Notes: generated from the letters alone by a model not told the origin. Counted from the first letter of the stretch, positions 32,313 to 41,375 are shown. The stretch: 64,000 nt of DNA from Sphingobacteriales bacterium (GCA_016708305.1 JADJGB010000001.1:434001-498000), one strand, 5' to 3'. Numbers and translations: made by a program.

Positions 32313-33221
32313 TTAAAAATATCCTCCTTTCTTTCTGTCTTCCATTGCAGCTTCTGTTACTTTGTCATCAATACGGGTTTCACCTCTTTCAGAAATTCGG
32401 GTAGCAATTATTTCGTTCACCACTTCATCCAGCGTTTCTGCGTTTGATTCAACCGCCGCTGTGCAGGTCATATCGCCTACGGTGCGATAACGAACTCTTT
32501 TATGCATGATAACATCTGTTTCGTCAATCTGAATATAGTCCGAAACTGCTACTAACTGCCATTCATGCTCAATCACATCGCGGTAGTGAGCGAAATAGAT
32601 GGAAGGCAGGGGAATATTTTCTTTGCGGATATAATTCCACACATCCAGTTCGGTCCAGTTGCTGATGGGGAATACCCTCACGTTTTCACCTTTATGGATG
32701 CGACCATTGTATATATTCCAGAGTTCGGGACGTTGGAGTTTTGGTTCCCATTGGCCAAATGCATCACGAACAGAGAAAATTCTTTCCTTTGCTCTTGCCT
32801 TTTCCTCATCCCTTCGGGCTCCGCCAATGCAGGCATCAAATTTAAATTCTTCAATGGTATCCAAAAGGGTATGAATTTGCAGCCAGTTGCGGCTGGCAAA
32901 TTTGCCTTTTGGCTCTGTAAGTTTTCTTTCGCGGATGGAATCTTCCACTTTTCTCACAATAAGTTCTGCGCCTAACTCCTTTACTAAATTATCGCGATAA
33001 TCCAATGCTTCTTTAAAATTATGCCCGGTATCAATGTGAACCAATGGGAAAGGAAATTTGCCGGGGGCAAAAGCTTTCTTTGCTAATTGTACCAGCGTTA
33101 TCGAATCTTTTCCTCCGCTAAAAAGCAGGGACGGTTTTTCAAACTGAGCAGCTACTTCGCGCATGATATAAATACCTTCTGCTTCTAATTGCTCTAAGTA
33201 ATTCAAATAATACTTGTTCAT
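32313..33221 (-). CDS. cysD: Sulfate adenylyltransferase catalytic subunit
   Basis: About 302 residues from the ATG at 33221 (MNKYYLNYLEQLEAEGIYIMREVAA). It is the PP-loop ATPase subunit of ATP sulfurylase. Motifs: the PP-loop LLFSGGKDSITLVQLA, VHIDTGHNFKEALDYRD, the RRDEEKARAKERIFS region, and the standard C-terminus EDRKKGGYF. Longer upstream readings exist but run through the cysH-cysD gap and are not supported. It sits between cysH (34 bp upstream) and cysN. Confidence 0.95.
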   Translation of the reverse strand: MNKYYLNYLEQLEAEGIYIMREVAAQFEKPSLLFSGGKDSITLVQLAKKAFAPGKFPFPLVHIDTGHNFKEALDYRDNLVKELGAELIVRKVEDSIRERKLTEPKGKFASRNWLQIHTLLDTIEEFKFDACIGGARRDEEKARAKERIFSVRDAFGQWEPKLQRPELWNIYNGRIHKGENVRVFPISNWTELDVWNYIRKENIPLPSIYFAHYRDVIEHEWQLVAVSDYIQIDETDVIMHKRVRYRTVGDMTCTAAVESNAETLDEVVNEIIATRISERGETRIDDKVTEAAMEDRKKGGYF

Positions 33222-33255
33222 AATTCTCTTATCCCTTTTTAAAGGATGTTTTTTA

Positions 33256-33979
33256 TTATTTATTTTCTTCTGTCGCAGATTTTGTAGCATGGGAGTGAAG
33301 GCCACATTCTTTTTTAGAGGTCTCCCACCACCAGCGTCCTGCGCGAGGGTCTTCGCCCGTCTCTATGGCTCGGGTGCAGGGAGCACAACCGATACTTACA
33401 AAACCTTTATCATGTAAGGGATTATAGGGTATATTATGTTCTTTTATATAATCCAACATTTGATTATAAGACCAGTGAATCAAGGGATTAAATTTATAAA
33501 GCTGATGCTCTTCATCCCATTCCAGTATTTTCATTTCGTGTCGGTTGGCCGATTGTTCGCTACGAAGGCCGGTAATCCATATTTTGGCTCCTTTTAATGC
33601 CTCTATTCAGTGGTTTTACCTTGCGGATATAGCAACATTCCTTGCGGTTTTCAACCGATTCGTAGAAACTGTTAACCCCCTTGGTATTCACAAATTCTTC
33701 AATATCTTTTGCATCGGGAAAATAAACCTGAATGTTGATTTTATACCTGGCATTGGTTCTGTCTAGCAGTTCGTAAGTTTCACTAAAAAGTCTGCCGGTA
33801 TCTAAGGTAAAAATCCTAACCGGAAGATGATTTTTAGCAATCACATCTGTAAGCACCTGGTCTTCCTGCCCCAATGAGGTGGAAAAAACAGTCTCCTGCG
33901 GAAACCGGTTATCCACCATACTAATGGCTTCCGCAAGAGGCGACTGTTCTATTTGTTGTATTTGTTCTTGTGTAAACAT
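33256..33979 (-). CDS. cysH: Adenylylsulfate reductase (thioredoxin-dependent), frame broken once
   Basis: About 240 residues. The N-terminal PP-loop-like ATP-pyrophosphatase fold reads TVFSTSLGQEDQVLTDVI and RIFTLDTGRLFSETYELLD. The Cys pairs ECCYIRKVKPL and GCAPCTRAIETGEDPRAGRWWW form the [4Fe-4S] site of APS-type reductases, so it should reduce APS directly to sulfite. The C-terminal catalytic segment ends with KKECGLHSH. An extra G near 33601 breaks the frame; LKGAKIWITGLRSEQSANRH is restored. First of the cys genes after the peroxiredoxin. The APS specificity is inferred from the Cys pairs and the absence of cysC here. Confidence 0.9.
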
Positions 33980-34030
33980 TTTATTATCAATTGCTTAGAG
34001 TAAATGTGCCTCCATAAGCAAAGCGAAAAT

Positions 34031-34666
34031 CTACAGGTTTGGTTGCGGTGTAAAACGTAAGTAGGGTTTTACTTCTGTTACTCCTTTTGGAAATCTTTTT
34101 CTGGCATCCTCGGTGCTTACAGCCGGCGGAACAATTACATCTTCGCCCAGCTTCCAGTCTGCCGGTGTGGCCACAGCACATTCTGTACTTACCTGCAATG
34201 CATCCAACACTCGCAGTACTTCATAAAAATTTCTTCCGGTAGAAGCAGGATAAATAATCATTAAACGGATTATTTTGTCGGGGTCAATTACAAACAGCGA
34301 ACGAACGGTGGCAGTGCTGCTTGCATTAGGATGAATCATGTCGTACAAAGCAGCAATTTTTTTATCCGGATCCGCCAGAATAGGAAAATCTACAGTAGTA
34401 TTTTGTGTTTCATCAATGTCGCTTCTCCATTTAATATGGTCGTTTAAGCCATCCACACTCACTACCAACACTTTGGTATTGCGTTTTGCAAATTCCTCTT
34501 TCAGTTGTGCAGTACGTCCCAGTTCTGTGGTGCAAACGGGGGTAAAATCGGCTGGATGCGAAAACAAAATACCCCAGCTATCGCCAAGATACTCATGAAA
34601 ATTAATTTCTCCTTCGGTTGATTGCGCCGTAAAATCGGGGGCAATGTCGCCTAATCTTAATGACAT
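34031..34666 (-). CDS. 1-Cys peroxiredoxin (Prx6-type)
   Basis: 211 residues. The thioredoxin fold begins LGDIAPDFTAQSTEGEINFHEYLG; the peroxidatic Cys lies in HPADFTPVCTTELGRTA, and VVSVDGLNDHIKWRSDI with TGRNFYEVLRVLDALQ are typical of the Prx6 subfamily. It reduces hydrogen peroxide and alkyl hydroperoxides. Only one Cys is in the catalytic position; a second Cys (STECAVATPADW) lies near the C-terminal domain where the family has a conserved segment. It is the first gene of the cys operon, 51 bp before cysH, with a -7 element just upstream. The link suggests protection during sulfur assimilation, but this is inference. Confidence 0.93.
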   Translation of the reverse strand: MSLRLGDIAPDFTAQSTEGEINFHEYLGDSWGILFSHPADFTPVCTTELGRTAQLKEEFAKRNTKVLVVSVDGLNDHIKWRSDIDETQNTTVDFPILADPDKKIAALYDMIHPNASSTATVRSLFVIDPDKIIRLMIIYPASTGRNFYEVLRVLDALQVSTECAVATPADWKLGEDVIVPPAVSTEDARKRFPKGVTEVKPYLRFTPQPNL

Positions 34667-34695
34667 AATGCTATATTATTTAAATTTTAAAAATG

Positions 34696-34703
34696 CAAAG
34701 TTA
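34696..34703 (-). promoter_or_regulatory. Predicted -7 element of the prx-cysHDNJ operon
   Basis: TAACTTTG on the minus strand fits TAnnTTTG and lies 30 bp before the peroxiredoxin ATG. The -33 TTG is not clear at the usual spacing. Confidence 0.45.
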
Positions 34704-34975
34704 AAAAATTGCTGTCAAATGGTATGTTGGGTACTATAATCGAACATTTCCTGTTTGAAAGCCTGGCAAGGTACGAAAAGAAACATTGAGAAAAAAGCCG
34801 GTTCGGAGTTCTGGAATAACGCCAGATTCTCTGATTTTATTTCTTTAATAATCAATTGCTTATGTATTAAATTCCGGAAGTTTCGGAATATAGTAATAAC
34901 CGGGTGATTTGGCATTTTGAACGAATGGTTGCGTTTACGCCCAGATCCGTAAATAAATCAAAACAAGAAATTTCA

Positions 34976-35074
34976 ATGGGAAATAGAAAAACTTTAGAAA
35001 CATTTAGTCAGAATTTACAGGATTCTGAGTTAACGACTACTTCTGCAGAAGAATCAATGGTAAGGTATAATTAA
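34976..35074 (+). CDS. Possible 32-residue peptide, unknown
   Basis: ATG at 34976 opens MGNRKTLETFSQNLQDSEL, followed by a Thr/Ser-rich part and a Val-Arg-Tyr-Asn end, stop TAA at 35072. The first half looks like an amphipathic helix such as Bacteroidota peptide leaders often have, but there is no GG or other cleavage motif and no maturation enzyme nearby. No clear ribosome-binding site. It may be chance. Confidence 0.25.
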   Translation: MGNRKTLETFSQNLQDSELTTTSAEESMVRYN

Positions 35075-35796
35075 AAAACTTTCTTCATTTCACTGTTTAC
35101 TTTTGAGCACTAAATATTTACCAAACACAATTATTTTAAAACCGATCCAACGGACAAAAAGAATATTTCCTAATACTTATTATTTCATCAATTTTTATTC
35201 CTTTCTCTTTACTCACATTTCTTCACCTGATAGCGTTAAAGAAATCCTTCAGTTTTTGAGAATCTAATTTGCCGTTAGTTCTCACACTGCTGCAGAGGTC
35301 CAGGCCAAAAGGGCTGACTGCTTCAACGGCTTGCCGGACATTATCTTTGTTGAGGCCGCCGGCCAAAAACAATGGAATGGAAATGGAGTCTCTTATTTTG
35401 CGGCTCAACTCCCAGTTGTGGGTACGCCCGGTGCCGCCTAATTCCTTCACAGGCAAATTAGGATTTCCACTATCCAACAGGAGGGCATCCACAAACCCGG
35501 AAACTTCAATAGCTTCTTTTACTGATTGGTCGTCAATTACATGAATGACCTGTACTAGTTTTACATGAGGCAATTCATTTTTGAGCAAATCATATTCACG
35601 GTCTTCCGGTTCATCCACAATCTGGATGGTCGTGGTTTGTGCTTTCCTGTAGTGAGCAATGATGTTTTCTGCCTTAGTTTCGCTGGTGAGCAGAAAAGTA
35701 GCAATCGGCGGCGGAACCGATCTGGCAATATCATAGATAAGCTCATCGCCGATAACACCAGGCCCGCTGGGCATGTGCCCCACCAGGCCCAATGCC

Positions 35797-35804
35797 GAAG
35801 CGCC
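35797..35804. repeat. Left copy of the 8-bp target duplication (GAAGCGCC)
   Basis: GAAGCGCC lies directly outside the left inverted repeat and recurs at 37825-37832 outside the right one. Eight bases is the duplication length of IS66-family elements. Confidence 0.92.
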
Positions 35805-35826
35805 GTATCCCTTCGTCCAACCCCGT
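35805..35826. repeat. Left terminal inverted repeat of the IS66-family element
   Basis: 22 bp beginning GTATCCCTTCGTCC, the exact reverse complement of 37803-37824. Confidence 0.93.
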
Positions 35827-35862
35827 ATTGCTTTACTAAGATAGTTTATTGATTTTTGCCGG

Positions 35863-36160
35863 ATGGAAAATAACAATACCTCCGCCCGTGCCGGTATAAT
35901 GCACGCCCACATTGAAGCCTGCCGCGCAAGCGGTCAAACGGTTGGTTCTTATTGCAAAGAACACCGGCTTGCGACATCCAAATATTATTACTGGCAAAAA
36001 CGGTTTGCCTATTAACGCAGCGACCACACCCACTTTCACGCAGGTGGCATCGATAGCCACCCATGGCGGTGCCGCAACTATCTGCTACCCCAATGGTGTG
36101 CGGCTTGAGTTAGGCAGTATTAATATAGCCGTTTTAAAAGAGCTGCTATGTTGCATCTGA
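35863..36160 (+). pseudogene. tnpA: IS66 accessory protein TnpA (orf1), frame broken
   Basis: The ATG at 35863 opens a HTH-like segment (IEACRASGQTVGSYCKEHRL, then ATSKYYYWQKRF) typical of IS66 Orf1. At about 35994 the frame must change by one base, after which ICYPNGVRLELGS and INIAVLKELLCC, the usual Orf1 end, follow. The product is an accessory DNA-binding protein of transposition. It overlaps the tnpB start by 13 bases, as is usual for translational coupling in IS66. Confidence 0.8.
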
Positions 36161-36493
36161 ACTCCACTTGTCGCTACTTTTATTACAACGGCACTGCTGA
36201 TTTTCGCAAGGGAGCCTACGGGTTGAGCGGCCTGGTGCGCAGCGAGATGCAACAGGAGTGCTGAGTGGCGACGTATTCATTTTCATTGGCCGGCGTGGTA
36301 ACAAAATAAAATTACTGCAATGGGATAGCGATGGCTTTGCGCTCTATGAAAAAGGATTGGAGCAGGGCACTTTTGAAAGACCTCCCGCCAGCCATAACGA
36401 TCATTTTTGCATCACCTCACAGCAATTACAATTTATTTTGCAGGGTGTAATTTTAAAAACGGTGCGACAAAAATCAGGTTTACCTGCCAATAA
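36148..36493 (+). pseudogene. tnpB: IS66 accessory protein TnpB (orf2), frame broken
   Basis: The ATG at 36148 gives MLHLNSTCRYFYYNGTADFR, KGAYGLSGLV, then a missing G near 36258 shifts the frame, and LSGDVFIFIGRRGNKIKLL, QWDSDGFALYEKGLEQGTF follow: the IS66 Orf2 core pattern. The end near 36493 depends on a further one-base change in the A5 run at about 36471-36475, so the 3' limit is approximate. Confidence 0.78.
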
Positions 36494-36609
36494 TTCCACT
36501 ATTGCCATACTGTCTGAAATACCTGTCAATACTGCATTTCAGGCAATTATTAGCATGATATTTGTACTACCTGTAAACATCTTGCAAACAGTTTCATATC
36601 GCTTCCGGC

Positions 36610-37803
36610 AATAGTTTTATAGACTACAAAATCCTCTTTGAACAGGAAAGGAGTCACAATATTGAATTGCGATTACAGATACAATCGCTACAGTTGCAAT
36701 TAGCCGAATTAAAGAAAATGCTCTTTGGCGGCAGGGCAGAGAAGTTTGTAACAGCAAATGCAACCGCCGTTTCACAGCCTGAATTATTCCCTGATGATAA
36801 ACTGGGGCAGATAGACGTGGTAAAACCGACACTGGTAAAGGAATATCAAAAGCAACAAACCAAACTTACCGTAAAGCATCCCGGACGTAACCCTTTGCCG
36901 GAAAGCCTTCGCCGCGAAGTAATAGAGCTGATGCCCAAAGAGGATGTAAAAGGTTTGCATCCCGTTGGTAAAGAAATTACCGAAAAGCTGGAGTACCGGC
37001 CCGGCGAGTTGTTTGTGAAACAATATGTACGTCCCGAGTATATCAAACCTTCAAATGATGCATACAGGATACTATTGGGTGTATTACGATACGCAACGAA
37101 AATTAGCGTTGTTCGATTATCAGCCCGGGCGTGGCGCTTTGTATCCCAAAGCTATGTTGCACAAGTTTAAAGGCTATTTGCAAACAGATGGCTACGATGC
37201 TTACGAAACTTTCGATAAAGTAGAAGGCGTTACCCTTTTGCTGCTGGGCGCATGCGCGCAGAAAATTTTACGAAGCCAAAGATTACGACAAAGCCAATGC
37301 GGATGCGGTTTTGAGCCTGATACAGGATTTATATAAAATAGAATCCTATTGCCGCGATGAAAACTTTACGCCGGAGCAAATAAAAACCATCGGCATGAAC
37401 ATGCCCTACCCGTATTAAACAATTTGCAAAGCACATTAACCGAAATGTTGCTCACCAAAAGGTATTACCCAAAAAGTCCTTTTGGCAAGGCCATTGCTTA
37501 TACATTAACACGATGGCAGAAATTGTGCGTGTACACCACAGACGGCATTTTGCAAATCGATAATAACCTTATTGAGAACGCTATTCGCCCTGTGGCGCTG
37601 CGCAAAAATTATCTGTTTGCCGGAAGCCACGAGCGGGCACAGGATGCAGCAATGCTTTATAGCCTGTTCGCCACATGCCGCCTGCACAACATCAATCCCG
37701 AACACTGGCTTACCCACGTATTCGAAAAATCAACAGCGCCAAAAAGCAAAACCTATACCAACTGCTGCCACAAAACTATGATGCCAACTTTAAACAACAA
37801 TGA
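36610..37803 (+). pseudogene. tnpC: IS66 transposase TnpC, internally deleted and frame broken
   Basis: The N-terminal coiled coil (LRLQIQSLQLQLAELKKMLF, GGRAEKF) and following domain (LHPVGKEITEKLEYRPGELF) are intact up to YIKPSND at about 37059. There the sequence jumps, in another frame, to HTGYYWVYYDTQRKLALFDY and LQTDGYDAYE, so about 150 residues with the first catalytic Asp of the DDE triad are gone. The second Asp (TDGYDAY) and the Glu region (DNNLIENAIRPVAL, NYLFAGSHE) remain. Several more one-base breaks follow (near 37235 and 37400). The stop TGA at 37801 overlaps the right terminal repeat. A functional transposase cannot be made. Confidence 0.85.
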
Positions 37804-37824
37804 CGGGGTTGGACGAAGGGATAC
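37803..37824. repeat. Right terminal inverted repeat of the IS66-family element
   Basis: 22 bp, exact reverse complement of 35805-35826, ending GACGAAGGGATAC. Confidence 0.93.
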
Positions 37825-37832
37825 GAAGCGCC
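37825..37832. repeat. Right copy of the 8-bp target duplication (GAAGCGCC)
   Basis: Matches 35797-35804; removing the element and one copy restores the trpF-like reading frame (EYGAS-ALGLVG). Confidence 0.92.
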
Positions 37833-37937
37833 GTATTCAACAGCTGTCTTTGCCTCTTCGATGCTGCTGATGCAACATATTTTAACTCTTGGTTTTGGCA
37901 TAAAAAAAAATAAGAATCGGGCTTAATACCCACAGAT

Positions 37938-37945
37938 CAAAGTTA
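37938..37945 (-). promoter_or_regulatory. Predicted -7 element of the broken trpF-like gene
   Basis: TAACTTTG on the minus strand, 36 bp before the ATG at 37901; fits TAnnTTTG. Confidence 0.4.
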
Positions 37946-37994
37946 GGCAGGTAAGTTTTATGATTATACTTTTTGATGGGGTTTAAAAAAATGC

Positions 37995-38019
37995 AAATGT
38001 GCCACCAAAAGCGTTGGCT
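37995..38019. repeat. Left member of a short direct-repeat pair flanking the defence island
   Basis: AAATGTG, 9 bases, GCGTTGGCT. The same two blocks with a 7-base spacer occur at 45194-45216 in the same orientation, just beyond the other end of the five-gene operon. The pair could mark the insertion boundaries or be two copies of an intergenic repeat. Confidence 0.35.
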
Positions 38020-38021
38020 GT

Positions 38022-40532
38022 TTATGCCATTAGTTCATTGATTTTAGTTTGCCATTCGTCCTCAAACACTACTTGAAATTGAAAGTCGTGGTCGGGAAAT
38101 TCGTCAAACAGTTCTTTCCACGCCTTTTTCGCTCCTAATTCGTTACACAATGCAAATACGTCTTGTTTATATTTCGTATCCTCATTCCTTAGATAAATGC
38201 CTTTTGTTTCCAAAACATAAACTGTTCCGTAATCGTCTTTTTCTGCTTGTTTATCAGTTGCAATAAAATCAGGATAGATTTTGTTTTGTTTCCAACCTTG
38301 TATGTGATAATCTTGTCGGCTCATATTGCGATACCACCACAACAATTTTTCTTGTTCGTCAAGATAAATAGCAACCGATTTTTCCAAGTCGTTTATATTT
38401 TCTTCGGGAACATAATCAAATAATGATCTTTGAATCGATGTGTTGTCATTGCGCACCAACTGTTTGTTGCTTTTTACTTTTATTCTTGACGGCAACACAA
38501 ATCCTCCTTTGCTTTCAATGAGGAAAAAACAAAGTTTTTGCCGGTAATCATTTTCTGAAAACTTGTTCTGATAAGCGATTGCGCTCCTTATCCAAAATCT
38601 TTTCAATTCTTCAATGATGAAAACAAAATTGGTGGCAACCGTTTCACGGTCATATTTGGTTTGTAATAAATCAATTGCTTTTTTGCCAATTTGGAAACAA
38701 TACCAAGGATTAGGAACTATTTCGGTTATCTGTCTAGTAAGGAAAACTTCATCTATTTCTAATGTTCCTGTTTTTTCTGCTCTGCCTGTTTCTCTTAGTA
38801 ATTCCTGTTCTTCGTTGCTCAAGCCCAAAACAATTTCCTGTTCTTTACTCAACTTGTTTTGTAAGGAAAGATTTTGAATTTCATCAATATTGATGCCTTC
38901 CCAATCAATTTCACTTAAAATATCAATTTCAAAATTCAAGTTTCGCCAACTTTCCGTTTCCTGAACCACAAATTTTGGCAAATATATTTTTCCCTCGAAC
39001 TTTTTAAAGCCCGAACGATACTGTATTTCTCGTTCTTTCACTCCGCCAACATCTGTTCCTGCTTCATCGCTTACAATTCTGCCTGCAATATCGCCCAATC
39101 CTTCATCTTCTAATCCTTTTTTGATGTCGCTTACCAACGATTTTGCATTTTGTTGGAACGTAAAAACATAACATTCGTCCAAATCCTGAATTTTGGTTTT
39201 TCGTGCAAAAGGTTGTCGCAAAATACGACCAACCAATTGTGTTATTCCTGTTGCCGAACTTGGATTGGTAAGAATGGTAAGCACATAGGCAAACGAACAA
39301 TCCCAACCCTCTTGCAAGGCTTGTTTGGTAATGATATAGCGAATGTCGCAATCATTGGCGAACAAATCAATACCCTCAATGTCGTCTTTTTCGCTTGATT
39401 TGATAGCGATATGACTTTCGGGAACATTGCATTTTTTGATTAAATATTCTTTCGCATCTTCTGCGTGAATAAATTTTTTATCTCGCTGGTCTTTCCCTGT
39501 TCGCTCTACTTGTATCAAACAAATCGGACGAATGTATTCGCCTGTATTGGCTTCGTATTCTTTGGCTCTTTTCTCTAAATTGTTTCGCTTTTCAAAACTT
39601 GCCAAAAGTGTGTCTTGCCAATCCAAACTTGTTTTGTTGGTTAAGTGAATATCCAACTTTATCATTTCTTCTTCGTGCAATTCTCGTCCTGTAATTTTTA
39701 CCAACTCATTGCTGTTTGGCGGTGGTGTTGCCGAAAGTTCCAATATAAAACGTGGGTTGAAATTGCGTATCGTATTCCTCGCATTTTCGCCATAAGCACG
39801 ATGTCCTTCATCAATCACAACAAGCGGACGCAACACTTTCAACGTATTGCCCAACGAAGTTTTTATTTGCGTTCCAAACACTTCCATTTCGGTTGTGAAA
39901 CAATCCAAATTTGGAAGTAATTCTTTTAGTTTTTTATGTCCTTGAAAATCATCTTCTCTTGGGAAAAAATCGGTAAAACCGCCTTGGTCACGGAATACTT
40001 TTAGTGTTTCTTTGTTTTGACGGTTTGCAGACGGCAACATCAAAAGCAATACGACCAAATGCTCTTCAACATCAAGGCGGTTAAACATTTCTGTTTTCTC
40101 TTTTATCAATGTTCTGCCACCGCTCGAAATGTCTAAAACCTGTCTGTATGGGTGATTGCGGTCTTTTAATGCTTTTATGGTTTGGCGATAAATTTGTGTG
40201 GACGGCACCACCCAAAGCACCAAACCTGTTTGCTTTTTGAGGTATGTTTTTTGAATATTGTCAATAGCGTGGCAAGCCAACAAAGTTTTACCGCCACCTG
40301 TCGGTACTTTCAGATATATGTCGGGCATAGGTTCGTCCAAGCCGTTTGTTTTGGAACTGTAAACAATACGACCTGTCGATTTTTCCCAAGCCTCTTTCGG
40401 GAAATTAATATGTTTTGCCAAATGCGGTTTGAGTTCGGCAATTTCTTCAAACTCTTTTTTCGCATCAGCCAAAGCACCCAAATAATCTTTGAGTTCCTCT
40501 AAAACTTTATCTTGATAGTGCTTTAATCTCAT
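38022..40532 (-). CDS. Type III restriction endonuclease subunit Res
   Basis: 836 residues, unbroken. An SF2 helicase-nuclease that translocates or diffuses along DNA and cuts near unmodified sites together with Mod. Motif I KVPTGGGKTLLACHAI (about residues 77-92), DExH box VVIDEGHRAYG, motif III LELSATPPP, motif VI QLVGRILRQPFARK, and a C-terminal PD-(D/E)xK nuclease (IYPDFIATD ... VYVLETKG). Length is within the range of Res proteins. It overlaps the end of dinD by 26 bases when dinD is read through, so the two are translationally linked. It is the last gene of the defence operon. Confidence 0.93.
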   Translation of the reverse strand: MRLKHYQDKVLEELKDYLGALADAKKEFEEIAELKPHLAKHINFPKEAWEKSTGRIVYSSKTNGLDEPMPDIYLKVPTGGGKTLLACHAIDNIQKTYLKKQTGLVLWVVPSTQIYRQTIKALKDRNHPYRQVLDISSGGRTLIKEKTEMFNRLDVEEHLVVLLLMLPSANRQNKETLKVFRDQGGFTDFFPREDDFQGHKKLKELLPNLDCFTTEMEVFGTQIKTSLGNTLKVLRPLVVIDEGHRAYGENARNTIRNFNPRFILELSATPPPNSNELVKITGRELHEEEMIKLDIHLTNKTSLDWQDTLLASFEKRNNLEKRAKEYEANTGEYIRPICLIQVERTGKDQRDKKFIHAEDAKEYLIKKCNVPESHIAIKSSEKDDIEGIDLFANDCDIRYIITKQALQEGWDCSFAYVLTILTNPSSATGITQLVGRILRQPFARKTKIQDLDECYVFTFQQNAKSLVSDIKKGLEDEGLGDIAGRIVSDEAGTDVGGVKEREIQYRSGFKKFEGKIYLPKFVVQETESWRNLNFEIDILSEIDWEGINIDEIQNLSLQNKLSKEQEIVLGLSNEEQELLRETGRAEKTGTLEIDEVFLTRQITEIVPNPWYCFQIGKKAIDLLQTKYDRETVATNFVFIIEELKRFWIRSAIAYQNKFSENDYRQKLCFFLIESKGGFVLPSRIKVKSNKQLVRNDNTSIQRSLFDYVPEENINDLEKSVAIYLDEQEKLLWWYRNMSRQDYHIQGWKQNKIYPDFIATDKQAEKDDYGTVYVLETKGIYLRNEDTKYKQDVFALCNELGAKKAWKELFDEFPDHDFQFQVVFEDEWQTKINELMA

Positions 40533-41375
40533 TACTTCTTTTTCTTTTGGTTTCAGAAACTAATTTTCGCTCATCCGCACTCAGTTTTCGTTCCATTTTT
40601 TTACATCTTCTGCTGGCGGTAAATTCTCTGGAACAATCCCTCTTTTTGTAAGCATTTCTCTTACCGCAAGGTTATTATCTATATGCTCTTTTTCTATTTT
40701 TCCTTGCCCTTTCAAATCCTTTGCTTGTACATTCAGCCCTGTCATTTCTGCTGCTAAGTCTTTCGCCTTAATACTGATTGTAGGTAAAAAATCTGCAACC
40801 GGGCGGCTATCGGGAACTCCCATTTTCTTTTTCAACTGGATAGTTGAAAGACGAAATAACGCTTGGTCTCCTTTTGAGCGAATGATAGCAAACCCCTGAC
40901 CGTCAACACCTCTTTCGTACAGAATGCCCGAAAGTTGTTTTTCTGTTTGACTTAATTTTCTCTTGCCTTAACTCTTTCATATTCTAAAAGTCGTTTTTCT
41001 ACTAACTCTGCCCTGCGTGTTTGAACCGCAAAGTAATTTTGGGCAAAAGAGATTTCTTCTTTACGACTGTCGCCATTTTGCCCAATCAGATAACAGGCAT
41101 AACGAGTGAGCAGCATGTCGTCTATTTCGTGTTTTGCTCCTTTTCCGGCTTCTATCACCTTCCTGATGTCGGGAAAGTGATAGGCAATTTCTTCCCCGGC
41201 TATTTTACACGCTTCCTTAGCTTTATTTATTACTTTTTCAAAGTTATCCCATTTGCTATAACTCCAAAAGTTTTTGAAGCTCTCTTGCACTCCAACATTC
41301 TACACCTTCATAGACATAGCAAATGTTTTCAAATTGCTGAAAAAGTGCTTGTATTTGTTCTTTTTTCATACTCAT
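40507..41375 (-). CDS. dinD: DinD-family DNA-damage-inducible protein, frame broken three times
   Basis: About 290 residues when corrected (E. coli DinD: 274). N-terminal part: ECWSARELQKLLEYSKWDNF and the hallmark DMLLTRYACYLIGQNGDSRK, EISFAQNYFAVQTRRAEL. Middle: QLSGILYERGVDGQGFAIIR. C-terminal part: VADFLPTISIKAKDLAAEMT and RGIVPENLPPAEDVKKMERK, all DinD-like. Breaks: an extra T near 41280, a missing A near 40962, and one more in the A6 run near 40596. It starts at 41375 in an ATGA overlap with the mod stop and ends inside res. In E. coli DinD is LexA-regulated and can inhibit RecA filaments. Placement between mod and res suggests it belongs to the restriction system, perhaps restraining RecA at cut DNA; this is inference. 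Confidence 0.88.

Larger units (their letters stand above)
34667..35222. other. 556-bp gap between peroxiredoxin and the broken trpF-like gene
   Basis: It holds the peroxiredoxin/cys promoter (34696-34703), a 32-codon reading frame on the plus strand (34976-35074), and a small inverted repeat TTCCG-gaagttt-CGGAA at 34872-34888. No tRNA or riboswitch was recognised. A 66-codon minus-strand reading (34715-34915) has no family likeness. Confidence 0.4.
35805..37824 (+). mobile_element. IS66-family insertion sequence, 2,020 bp, internally deleted
   Basis: It is bounded by perfect 22-bp inverted repeats (35805-35826 and 37803-37824, each beginning GTATCCCTTC when read inward) and flanked by the 8-bp duplication GAAGCGCC. 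Inside are the three IS66 genes in order tnpA-tnpB-tnpC on the plus strand. Complete IS66 elements are about 2.5 kb; this one lacks roughly 0.5 kb from the middle of tnpC and its genes are also frame-broken. It can hardly transpose itself but could be moved by a related element. It is inserted in the trpF-like gene, in opposite orientation to it. Confidence 0.93.
35223..37901 (-). pseudogene. trpF-like (phosphoribosylanthranilate isomerase family) gene split by an IS66-family element
   Basis: The 5' part runs from an ATG at 37901 to 37825 (MPKPRVKICCISSIEEAK, then TAVEYGAS) and the 3' part from 35804 to 35223 (GASALGLVGHMPSGPG to DFFNAIR). Joined without the insertion and one target copy they give a continuous TIM-barrel protein of about 215 residues with VKIC at the N-terminus, a LLLDSG Asp region and PLFLAGGLNKDNVRQAV, all TrpF-like. 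It departs from true TrpF: CCIS replaces CGLT, and no QLHG motif is seen, so it may be a paralogue. It stands apart from any other trp gene here. The promoter (37938-37945) is intact but the product is interrupted after residue 26. Confidence 0.85.

Noticed and set aside
34715..34915. 66-codon reading frame on the minus strand upstream of peroxiredoxin
   Set aside because: No family likeness, no ribosome-binding site, and it runs across the operon's promoter region.
35797..37832. 13-bp target duplication at the IS66 element
   Set aside because: The apparent longer match includes the start of the inverted repeat (GTAT); the duplication proper is 8 bp.
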